A stretch of 64,000 bases of DNA from Melastoma dodecandrum (lineage: Eukaryota; Streptophyta; Magnoliopsida; Myrtales; Melastomataceae), in the NCBI GenBank assembly GCA_029817715.1, contig JARUPY010000538.1, forward strand, positions 8,990,001 through 9,054,000, read 5' to 3'. The notes below the pieces were generated by a model, which was given only the letters and a program-made list of their open reading frames with translations, had not been told where the DNA came from and made no database searches. This document shows, piece after piece, positions 43,984 through 53,902 of the stretch; position 1 is the first letter of the stretch; every line of letters starts with the position of its first letter. A program made the translations under genes and the position numbers.

Positions 43984-45693
43984 AATGCCAGGGCTAGATC
44001 GTAGACTAGTGGAACACACTCTTCCCATCAAGAAGGATTTTAAACCGGTACAACAAGCACCAAGGCGCATGACTAGAGAACACAGTTAGTCTTTGAAGAA
44101 GTTAAGAAGCTTTTTCCAGCAGGGTATATAAGGACGTCACGTTACGCGGAATGGATTTCTAGTATCGTACCCGTATTGAAAAAGAACGGCGCCACTCCAA
44201 AAGATGAGTGCCCTATGCCTATTGCGGATGATCTTATAGACAGGAAAGCAGGGCATCAGGTTATGTCATTTATGGACGGTTTCTCCGGTTATAACCAAAT
44301 CTTTATCGCAGAACATGATATACATAAAACAACATTCATATGTCCTTTAGGGATTTTCGAATGGGCAGTAATGCCGTTTGGACTAAGGAATGCTGGCGCT
44401 ACATATCAGCGAGCAATGAATGCTATATTTGACGCTTCTCTTGGCAAGACAGTGGAAGTCCACATCGACGATATAGTCGTTAAGTCGACAAAGGAAGAAC
44501 TACATGTCGTCCATCTCAGAAATGCCTTTATAAAACTGAGAAAACATCAACTTAAATTAAACCCACTTAAATGCACCTTTGGAGTTAAAGCGGGGCGATT
44601 TTTGGGTTTCTTAGTACATCAACGTGGCATTGAAGTCGATCAAAACAAGGTAAAAGCTATTCAGAATTTAGCAGCACCAAGAAGTAAAAGGGAATTACAG
44701 GCTTTCCTTGGAAGAGTGAATTACCTACGTAGATTTATCGGAAATGTCGCAGGGAAGACGGAGGCCTTTGCCAACCTATTAAGAGGAAAAAATGATTACA
44801 AGTGGACATAAAAACACGAGGAAGCGTTCGACGCCTTGAAAAGATATTTATTCGACGCCTTGAAAAAATATTTAACACACCCACCAGTCCTGATGCCCCC
44901 GCAGTTCGGGAGACCCTTCATTCTCTATATGGCTGCCACTAAAACGACTATAGGGATTATGTTGGCACAAATGAATGAGAGTGAACGTGAAAGGGCCGTT
45001 TATTACTTGTCGAGGCAATTGACACCAATTGAAGTCAGGTATGCTCCAAAGGAAAAGTTGTGTCTATCGGTATTTTATGGTGTCATGAAACTTAGACATT
45101 ACATCGGGAACAACGAAGTCTACGTCGTATCCAAGTCGCCCATTATCAAATATTTCTTTGAGAGTCCATTATTAGGTAGACGGATTAGCAAATGGAGCTT
45201 GATTTTGTCTCCATGCGATCTGAGACATAAGTCCCAACAGTCAGTCAAAGGACAAGCGCTGGCTGATTTTCTAGTCGACCATGACTCGGCCTTTTCTATA
45301 GAACAAGAAGAGGCAACTGAAGAAGTCTGGCAGGCGTGGTTCGATGGCTCGTCCACCAAGAGTGGAGCTAGGATAGGAGTTCACATAATATCCCCAATGG
45401 GTAAAGACATTAGATTAGTTTTTCGTTTACAAGTAATACCTACCAACAATGCTACTGAATATGAAGCGTTGATAACAGTACTAAAGGAACTCATGGCACT
45501 AAACGCAAGGCAAGCCCGTGTCAGGGGAGATTCTCAATTAGTTTTCAACCAGGTTAACAAAGAGTGCGCGTGTCAAGGCAAGCTGCTGCCCTATTTCGAG
45601 ACAGTACAACGGCTAGTCGCACGATTCGAAGATATAACTTTTCAATTTGTGGGACGTGTTATCATGCATCCTCTTGGACGGTGTTCTCTATAG
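43984..45693 (+). pseudogene. Tat-like reverse transcriptase with two RNase H domains
   Basis: Reverse transcriptase motifs: VEHTLPIKKDFKPVQQAPRR, FMDGFSGYNQIFIAEHDIHK, AVMPFGLRNAGATYQRAMNA and catalytic VHIDDIVVKS (44458-44487; the usual aromatic residue is His). QLKLNPLKCTFGVKAGRFLG and RELQAFLGRVNYLRRFI follow. The first RNase H (about 44880-45240) is the decayed Gypsy type. A second one, WFDGSSTKSGARIGVHIISP with NNATEYEALI and RGDSQLVFNQVN (45329-45580), is the additional plant-derived RNase H that marks the Tat lineage. Stops at 44088, 44131 and 44809 interrupt the frame. Confidence 0.88.
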
Positions 45694-45699
45694 AAAGGA

Positions 45700-46150
45700 T
45701 ACGAGATGAGTCCTTTTAAGATGCGTAGACTTAGATGAAGCTACTCCAATAATGTTGGAGACCCAAGAGGGATTCTGTGGTTCGCACCAGGCAGGGATAA
45801 CAATGTGCTGAATTATTCATAGACATGGTTTTTACTGGCCATCTATGATGAAAAATTGCATTGAGATGGCTAAGGAATGTCAAGAATACCAACGACATGG
45901 CCCGATAACTCGTGCTCCAGCAGCTGACCTTACCCCAGTGATTAAACCTTGGCCTTTCGGGACCTAGGCTCTAGACGTGATAGGGGAAATTCATCCTCAT
46001 TCTAGTCGAGGGGACGCGTTTATCTTGGTCGCAACAGATTATTTCACCAAGTGGGTAGAGGCACAAGTCTACAAGAAAATCCATAATTAACTCATTAGTT
46101 TTTTGCGGATTTGTATCATTTATCGATTTGGCATTCCCAGAACAGGGGAG
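45700..46150 (+). pseudogene. Tat-like integrase start, truncated
   Basis: HGFYWPSMMKNCIEMAKECQ (about 45827-45886), then ILVATDYFTKWVEAQVY (46024-46073) with the first catalytic Asp, and YRFGIPRT near 46120-46145. The match stops there and SIRE-like sequence begins, so the second Asp and the Glu are lost. Confidence 0.82.
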
Positions 46151-46493
46151 TAGATTGTTCCTGTGAATCAAATGGATACCTGGACTACACAGGTTATTGG
46201 AGCTAACTCCGTGGCGAGTATGGGCTACCAATATGTTGATGGTGTATTCATCAAGAAAGCAACCAAGCGAGAAAGCCACTACTGAAACTGGCAAACAGCG
46301 TCGTGCTAAACGTGAGCGGGAGGCTACTTTGTCCAGGGATGAGTCCCCTTCCTCTTCCAAGGTGCAGAAATTTCTCTCTGAGGAACTCAACTTTACACGT
46401 CGCTCCATTCTTGAGAGGATGGATGCATTTGCTGAGAGACTTTGGCGCCAGGAAAAGATGATCCAGACTCTGCTTGATACTGTTGAGGATTGA
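46151..46493 (+). pseudogene. C-terminal piece of a second SIRE-type additional ORF
   Basis: MDTWTTQVIGA and SMGYQYVDGVFIKK (from 46172), then after one frameshift KREREATLSRDESPSSSKVQ and LNFTRRSILERMDAFAERL (to 46493). These align with the C-terminal third of the 575-residue ORF at 3908-5635, with a shorter basic linker. It shows that this ORF is a regular part of the element family. Confidence 0.85.
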
Positions 46494-46900
46494 GCCATTC
46501 TCTCCACTGAGGGTTGAGCTACTCTCCTCCCTATCTTTAGATGTCTCCACTCATTTGTTTTTGTTTTGAAACAGTTCGATCTTGCTGGATCACAATAACT
46601 ATTTTTCTGCTACGTCAGCTTGTTTTGAATGTCAGCATATTTTTGCTGCACTAGAAATGTCACTACAACTTGCTTTAATCCTTTCTTTTTGATATGACAA
46701 AAAGGGGGAGAAGAATAAGTTAAGCGGTTCAGGGGGAGCTTTCCAAGTTTTCCTTAAGCGGTTAAGGGGGAGCTTTCCAAGTTTTCCAAACATACACTTA
46801 ACTTAACAAATCAGTGCTAAGCCTTAGGGGGAGTTAGGAGATTATTGGACTCAAACTCTATCCCCAAGAAAGGTTTTGTCATCATCAAAAAGGGGGAGAA
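46494..46900 (+). promoter_or_regulatory. Purine-box region and polypurine tract of the SIRE-like fragment
   Basis: AAAAAGGGGGAGAA occurs at about 46698-46711 and again immediately before the LTR at 46887-46900; further AGGGGGAG boxes are at about 46730, 46765 and 46827. The layout mirrors 3586-3730. Confidence 0.82.
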
Positions 46901-48890
46901 TGTTAATCTGATTTTGATGATGACCTTAAGCAACGCGTTACTCATGGTCAGCAATAATGTTTCATGAGTTGCATGCTTATCCTTTGGGATGAGCTTGAGC
47001 AATGTGTTGCTGAATCACAGCTAGTAACTGTTATATGTTACAGTAAGTTGTTGCTGTGACATTACGAATACATATTGAAAATATGGAAACAAATTTTCAA
47101 TACCCACGATTTATTTTGGGTTATCTCATATTATTCGTAGTGTCCAAATTCATTTAAATGTGGTTTAATAATCTCATTATAAAGATTTAGGTAACTAAAT
47201 ATTGTGAGATTAGCTTTCCAAGTTTATTTTTAGAAACAAAATATGTTTCTGAATTCCTGCAGCTGTGTTACGCTGGAACAGCATGAAATATCTAATCAAA
47301 TATTATTGATTGATCATAATCGACCAGATAAGATTATGATCAGATTATAAAGATTAGAAATAAATTATTTGATTAAGATAAGTGAGGAAAGTTACCGTTG
47401 GTACTTACTCTCCATAGCACAGCGATCGGTCGAGCAGACCGTTGCTGAGTCATGGCTGCCAATTTTGGCAACAAATCTCGAAGATTGCCTGGACGTCTTC
47501 TGTGCTTCCTTCTCCATTATAATCAGACTAAGGACGACAGATCCTACTGCTTTTGTGCGTCTGAGTGGTTCCAAAGCCTGAGTGATCTGAGTGAAGCTTT
47601 GAGGTCGATGGACAACGGAAGGTGCTAAGTGTCTCCTGGTTCTATCTCTTGCAAGCTGCGTGTGAGAGTGTCAAGGGGCTCAGGGAAGACCCTTTGATCG
47701 TCGTGAGAGGGACTAGGTGTTCTCGGTGTGTTTAACGAGCGGCTAGCGAATCGTCTGAGGGAAGCTAAGTGAATACCTGTGCTAAATTCAGAAACCAATT
47801 GCTAACCCATTGGCAAGAAGCTGTTCTTGTCGTGTCTCTTCACAGGGAAGTCACGAACCTACGGAGTTTGTGCAGTTAGACACGCACTTGCGGATGCGCA
47901 CCAGAAGTCTCGTGCCTGCAGGGTAGAGCAGGAGTTGGGAACGCCGCCGGAGTGGAAAGAGGTCCTCCCAAGCACAGGGGTGCTGTGCAGAAGTCTCGAA
48001 CTCCTGGGACGATTAGTAGAACAGGTTGCGTGGAAGCCGCCGGAGTAGAAAATTCCACCCTAGGCACTAGGTGTGCAGTGCAGTGAGTCACGGCTGTGGT
48101 AACCGTGAACGTCCGAACTGAGTGTAGGACGTATACCCAATCTTAGTGGTCTTTGTGGTTATCTTTATGGTTCTTCTTTTTGTGGTCTTTGTGGTGATCT
48201 GTGTGATCAACTTTGTGGTTGTCTCTTAAGCAATTACTGGCTCATCTCCAGGAGAGACCAGATCTGTGTAGAAATCCTCTACTGAACGACAAAGGTGCTG
48301 AAGCAATCCTCTACTGTGAATCAGAAACGAGCTACTCTCTGAGAAGTCTTTCTGTCACTGTAAGGATTATTATCTGATGGTTTAATCTTTGACATAACGT
48401 TGTTTGTGTGCTTTGATAGACAGGCTTACATCTGAGCGACAACGTTCTGTGTGGAATCTATTGAGCTACCAACAGCTGAGGAAAAGTATCATTCTACTGG
48501 AAACGAGAAGACGTCCACTGAGTGAGGAGCTGACCGTTGCCAGGAGTAATCACCAATTGTACGGGATTCTAAATCTCACTCTGTGAGAACCAAACGCCTA
48601 GTGCAAGGGCTTTTTGCACCCATTATATTATATAGTGGAATCACCTTGTTGGTGGAAAGTGGACGTAGGTCGATTAAGACCGAACCACTATAAATCATTG
48701 TGTCCATTACGATCGCGCAACCCTTGTTCGAAAACCTACTCGACAAAATCATAACGGTGTCAGCGAAGCAGATCTGATTCTGAGAAACGCTCTGCTGAGT
48801 TACAATACGCTTCCGCTTACACTGAGAAAAGGGCGAAAAAGTTATAAACACTAATTCGCCACCCTCTTAGTGTTCCTGAACGATCCAACA
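46901..48890 (+). repeat. 3' LTR of the truncated SIRE-like element
   Basis: Starts TGTTAATCTGATTTTGATGATG and ends GAACGATCCAACA. It aligns along its length, in reverse complement, with the LTRs at 1503-3585 and 10632-12745, with clear divergence. It is preceded by its own polypurine tract. The upstream part of this element is missing. Confidence 0.9.
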
Positions 48891-48894
48891 TAGT

Positions 48895-49660
48895 TAATGG
48901 ATTATGGAAGCTCAATTTGTTTCCAAAATCACTCCTGGGGCTGCCTATACTTGGTATATCACATGGGAAATGCAAGTGTATTTCACCCTTCCCTTTGGAC
49001 CAAGAGATGCGTCTGCGACTCTGCACGAGTTTACCCACATGAAGCAGCAACCAGGGAACCTACTGTCATAGTCCTGAACAGGCTCAGAAAGACACGTTTG
49101 ATGTGCAAAACATTAAAATCAGAAACAAAGCTAATCGCCATCACCCAAGATGCTCTACTCCTTCACATGAGGAAAAGGCTTGAAGGGAAAATGTGAAAGA
49201 ATTGGAATGAGATCGCCAGGAGGGCCACTCGCTTTGAAAACATCTTTAAGGAAAAGCTACATGTTAGGAGTAGCTATACCACTAGGCTTGTGACCGCATA
49301 ACAGGCAGACGCCGCCATCGACATTGATGTTGCTGAGTGTGTTGATTGCCAACTCTTCACATGTGATGTGTTCTCGAAAAAATATTTTTGAGCGAAAGCC
49401 TTTTAGAGTCAGAGGAGTAGAGAAAATATTTCCTTCGATGAACAAAAGTCAACGAATTTTCAAATTCATGCTTCGAAACGAATGAAACTGTCTAAAGGTG
49501 GGGACTTCGCTTACCATGCTTAGAGCACGAGAAACCTATGAATTATTGCAAGTGGTATGGATCGTTTACCCACTCCACAAAAGATCACATCACATCTAGG
49601 CCTCCTCGAAGCCAAGCAAATGAGCTTCCCAAAGAAGGATGAAGAAACTTTGACCAACAA
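48895..49660 (+). pseudogene. Second Tat-like gag fragment
   Basis: In broken frames: LWKLNLFPKSLLG...AAYTWYITWEM (from about 48900) matches the capsid core at 40666, and NYCKWYGSFTHSTKDH (about 49535-49580) matches 41310. It comes from a related but different copy and ends abruptly against an LTR in the opposite direction. Confidence 0.72.
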
Positions 49661-50501
49661 TGTTCGTGTCGAAACGGATCACGTTGTAAATATTTGGCAA
49701 TAGTACTCGCAGGGTTTCAGATGTGGTTGCCAGCAAGTAAAAGAAGTGAATTGAACTGATAAAACGAAGTCTTGCAATAAGAGTGAAAAGCTTACAGCCA
49801 TGAAAAAAAAAGTAAAGACGATGGTGCAACGTCGTAGACTTGATGCTGGGCGCTGTAGACTTGCGATCTTGGATGGTGGTGGCGCCGTTGAATTGTTTTT
49901 GGTCGTTGTAGACTTGCGAACTTGGACGGTGGAACCTAGTCGCTGGGCCTTGGTGGGTAGAGTGTGGTTGAAGGCAGCGGTGGACGTGGATACCAAGGCT
50001 ACTACGATTTGCTTACCCTGGTGGCGGACCGAAGGCGGAATTGGTTGCTGGGACTACAGTTGCTCGTCCCGACGGTGGAATGGTGGCGGAAATTGGCTAC
50101 CAAAGCTATGGCTACTCACTCTGGCGGTGGAAGTGAAAACCAATGAACCTTCACGAGTTCGCCTAGGTCGGGGAATCCTAACAACTACGGAGTGACGAGC
50201 AAATAGAGCTTATGTTGGCTGAATTGATCTTGTGCTTTCTGGGAAGATCTCCTTCCTTATATATTCGATCTTATGGGCCCGAAATGTTCGTCATGTTCTC
50301 AAAAGATCCTCCCAATCTAAACTACCTTCTGTGGATCTCGGAGTTAACAAACCGCTCTCCTAAGACGTGCGACTTGTGCAAACATGGGCTATAGACTTAG
50401 TATGAGCCCACATCTCTTCTTATCCCTTATATTCCTTTATTGGGCTTTAACCCGTCCGAAAAATAGGCTGAGGTGACTTCTTCGCCTGAGCACATTTGTC
50501 A
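49661..50501 (-). repeat. Inverted Tat-like LTR
   Basis: The reverse complement aligns with 27153-28134: ends CGTGATCCGTTTCGAC...GAACA at 49661, and begins near 50501 (TGACAAATGTGCTCAG). TATA-like TATATAAGG lies at about 50252-50262. No primer site or target duplication is seen on either side. Confidence 0.78.
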
Positions 50502-50611
50502 GTCTATGGGGTTTTAAGGAAAACCTTTCCTTTCCCTCCCTTCACTTATCTTTCGAGCGCACCTTCTTCCTAAACTCTCTCGATCCATTCTGAAAACCCG
50601 ATCTCTCCTTC

Positions 50612-52440
50612 TTGATCATGTCTTCATTCGCAACCTTCCAATGGCACACCCAACGTGCTGGTCCCTCTGGCGTGGTCCAAACTGGCGACAACGGGTTAAC
50701 CCTTGGTACTGTTCTTGACCCTACTCCTTTCCCCCATCCGGTTTCTCATGAATTTTTAATTACAGAGTCTCAAATCCCTATCTGCCGGGAAGACTTTGTG
50801 AACCACTTGAACTGGGAAAAAAGAAGTGGATTCTCGTGCTTCTCCTCTGTAGACAAGCCAGTGGTGCAACAATGGTTTTCCCGTTGTCTTGGGAAGCTGG
50901 AATCCAGACTGAAAGTTTGTGGCCTCTGGTCTTTCTTCAAACTTTCTTTGGTTACGAAGCGTTGTGATCCCCGGGTATGTGCCAGTTTACTCCCCTTCTG
51001 GAACAACTCGGTAAACTGCTTCTACTTCCCTGAAGGCCCCATGACCGTCACTCTAGAGGATATAAATTTCTTGACGGGGAGTTATGTGACTGGTACACCT
51101 ATTCATCTTTACTCTCTAGACAACGACCACAACCCTAAAGAGATGCTTCAAATCTTGAGAACAACAAGGAAACACCTTCAAATGATCGAAGGTCATTCCA
51201 CTGCTGTCTGGGGAAAGGCCGAGGAGGTTGAGTTCTTCAGCGTCTGGTTGAGCAAGTACGTCTTTTGTTTCACCGGCAAGCGAGTGCCAAAACTTGTTTA
51301 AGGGATTGCTAATTTTCTAAGCTTAGCTTCTAGTAAGATAGCTTGGGCTCCATCTCTTTTGGGTTTAGTCTACCAGGGTTTGCACAAGGGTAGTTCATGT
51401 ATAAGTCCCTTCCCGAGGTATCCGGCCGGCGGCCCCCTTTGGATCGTTCATCTGTGGTTCTGCATATGGATGCCAGGACTCAGGGGGTACCAGATGCCTT
51501 CTGGCGCTACCCAGATCAGCTGCTATGGAACGCACATGCTGGAATCCTGCTGCCAGGCTAAGGACAAATGGTTGTATACGTCTATGACGGGCGAGGCGAG
51601 CACCGCAATTGGGTCCCATTCCGTACCGGCCACCGCATTTTGAAACGCCGGCAGAGGCTTACCCCAGGCCTGTATTGGGATACCGTCTTGACCAGCAGAG
51701 ACTTGGTATGTGTGACAGAGGGTGGATTTGGCTTCGAAGTCTACAACCCCCAGCTCTGTGCAAGAAAATTGGGTTTTATCCAAAGCCCATCAGTCCCTTT
51801 CTCTGACTCCTTCAATATCCAATTCATACTCAGGTCAATAGCATTCTTTCTAAGGATTCGTTCCAAGCCTCTATGAACCTTCTGTCTAAGAAGATGGAGC
51901 TCCGTTACATGGAGTTCCCTTTTGAGACCACTCCGGTTTATGCTACTGAGTTCTTTTCTATTCAATGGGCGATCACTTTTGATGCCCTCTTGAAGAAAAT
52001 GACTTTTCTCAAGACTTCCACAGAGCCAGGTCTTTACCTTTCTTCTGACATTATGTTAAAGACCGGACAAAGACCTTCTGGTATAGACTAAACTTATTTT
52101 CTTACATTTTAACTGAAAACTTCCTCTCTAACATATGTTGCAGTTTCAGTTGTGGACTTAGGGAATTGTTCGTCAGAAAGGAGTCCTCCTCCCCCGGCTG
52201 ATTGTTTGACCCATCTTCGCCGGCAGACCCTTGCAACCAAGGGCAAACAAATCGAGATTGTGGACCAACCCCTTCCTGAGAAGAAAGCGATTGGCAAGCG
52301 AAAGGCTTCTTCCCCTCAGTCTTCTGACTCCGAGGAATTACCTATTTCAGTTTCCTTTAAGTACCGTCGTCCTGCCATTCAAGATCCTATCCTTATTTCT
52401 TTTGTTCTCCGAGTTTCATTCGAGTCTATTTCTTCGTAAC
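50612..52440 (+). pseudogene. Plant mobile domain (PMD, aminotransferase-like) ORF, frameshifted
   Basis: The 229-codon frame 50612-51301 carries PMD features: FYFPEGPMTVTLEDINFLTG, YVTGTPIHLYSL and AEEVEFFSVWLSKYVFCF. After a stop the homology continues in other frames: KIAWAPSLLGLVYQGLHKG and GGPLWIVHLWF (about 51335-51460), then NWVPFRTGHRILKRRQRL and FGFEVYNPQLCARKLGFIQ (51609-51785). A possible intron acceptor (TATGTTGCAG, 52134-52143) leads to a Lys/Ser-rich tail ending about 52437. PMD proteins act in plant transcription and silencing and are also carried by Gypsy and Mutator transposons. It starts 100 bp after an inverted Tat LTR, so capture by a transposon is possible. Confidence 0.8.
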
Positions 52441-52867
52441 GAGTTTGAAAGCAATTTCGGATGAACTATGCTCCCGAAAATGCAACTTCAGGACTGCAGA
52501 TGTAATACGCAGGCATGATGCTAGCATGAAATGTGCGAAGGCTTATCATTGGTCAAACGAAACTCGTGGCAAAGACATGGACTAGAATAGAACTCCAAAA
52601 ACCAAGAACCGTGTTTTTACTACATCATTCAAGCTTCCATAGCAAAAAAATATTGAACTCGAATCATAGTCGAAGAGGCATACATGGGGCACATAATTGC
52701 CATACATGGGGCATATATGGGACACAGAAGTAGCATATATATGGAGCAAACTGGGGTCAGGGAGGGGGCGAGACCCCTCGTCCATGTTACATAGGTTAAT
52801 TCAAGCGCATACTCATAAAAGGTCCGGTTGATGAATGCAACCTAAAACTTCCCATGTCCCAACAAAT
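52441..52867. other. Interval after the PMD remnant
   Basis: No coding content. Contains the short repeat GCATACATGGGGCA/CATATATGGGACA around 52677-52735. Confidence 0.45.
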
Positions 52868-52939
52868 CCTAAACCCTAGACGTTAAACCCTAAACCCTAA
52901 ACCCTAAACCCTAAAACCCAGACCCTACACCTTAAACCC
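52868..52939. repeat. Interstitial telomere-type repeat (CCCTAAA)
   Basis: Four perfect CCCTAAA units at 52888-52915, flanked by degenerate units (CCTAAACCCTAGACG before, CCCTACACCTTAAACCC after). This is the Arabidopsis-type plant telomere repeat. Confidence 0.92.
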
Positions 52940-53902
52940 ATTCTTAGTTGTGCATCCTGTCTGGGTCGAAATTTTATGCTTCTAAACATGCATTTTTGAA
53001 GCATGAATGAATTCAAATGCATTAAAAGCATCATTTATTCATTCCGGTTGCTTCATTCTAGTACTTCGCAACATTAAGGGAAGTAATCATTACGAATATT
53101 TGTTGACATCGTTGAAGTAGCATTGCCCTAAGAAGGGTGTGTCATGGTTTCCTAAACAACTTAGTGATATACAAAGATAGGCGATCTAGGCTCTAGTTGG
53201 AACTCTTGGTTGATCATCCCGAGCTGTTTGCTTTCACCCGTCCTGGTTCCCAGTAATCTGAACCCTCGATACCTAAGACTGGCACAATGATCTGAAGGTA
53301 AACCAGAAGATTATTTGGCACACCACGAGTTCTGTTCAAAAAGGCGAAGAGATATTGCGAGACCGCCCGAGCCACCCAAGAAAATGGGAAGGTCAATTTA
53401 GTTAGGGCCCTAGCTCAGACTTTTTCGGAGAAAACTCCTATGTGGGATCGAAGAATAGAATTTCCTCTCCTAAGGCTATCGACTCGGACTTGGGAGAGAT
53501 GTAAGGTTGGGGATAAATGCTTTGGCGGATCCTTCTTTAGCGAAGGTTCTCTAACAAACATATTGAAAGGAGTTTAAGTTTGGACGATGGGCAAACTAAC
53601 CAATGAAATCCTTATTTATAATGGTCAAAGTAGGGGAAATTGACATCTAATTTAAAGGATCCAATGGATTGATCAGGAAAACTGCAACATATGAAGATCA
53701 CTTCGATATCCTCACGTGACGTTATATAGCAACACGGGTGATTCAATGTGGATTTAACCACTCAGGCGTTTAGGCTAGTGGAATGAAATGTCCCTCATTT
53801 AAAAGGAGTTTATTTGGTTGGCAAAAGAATTTTTTAACCACGAGTCCTTTGAACGACATGTGGGTATGAAATGAATGGAGGCCCTACCAGGTCCAGATAG
53901 GA
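52940..53902. other. Unrecognised interval
   Basis: A 60-codon minus-strand ORF (53214-53396) has hydrophobic content but no named family. The rest is noncoding. Confidence 0.4.

Noticed and set aside
45971..46507. 178-codon minus-strand ORF across the Tat/SIRE joint
   Set aside because: It spans two unrelated element fragments and is antisense to both, so it is chance.
27153..50501. Treating the LTRs at 27153 and 49661 as the two ends of one Tat-like element
   Set aside because: They are in opposite orientations, are clearly diverged, and the second abuts a fragment of another gag copy.
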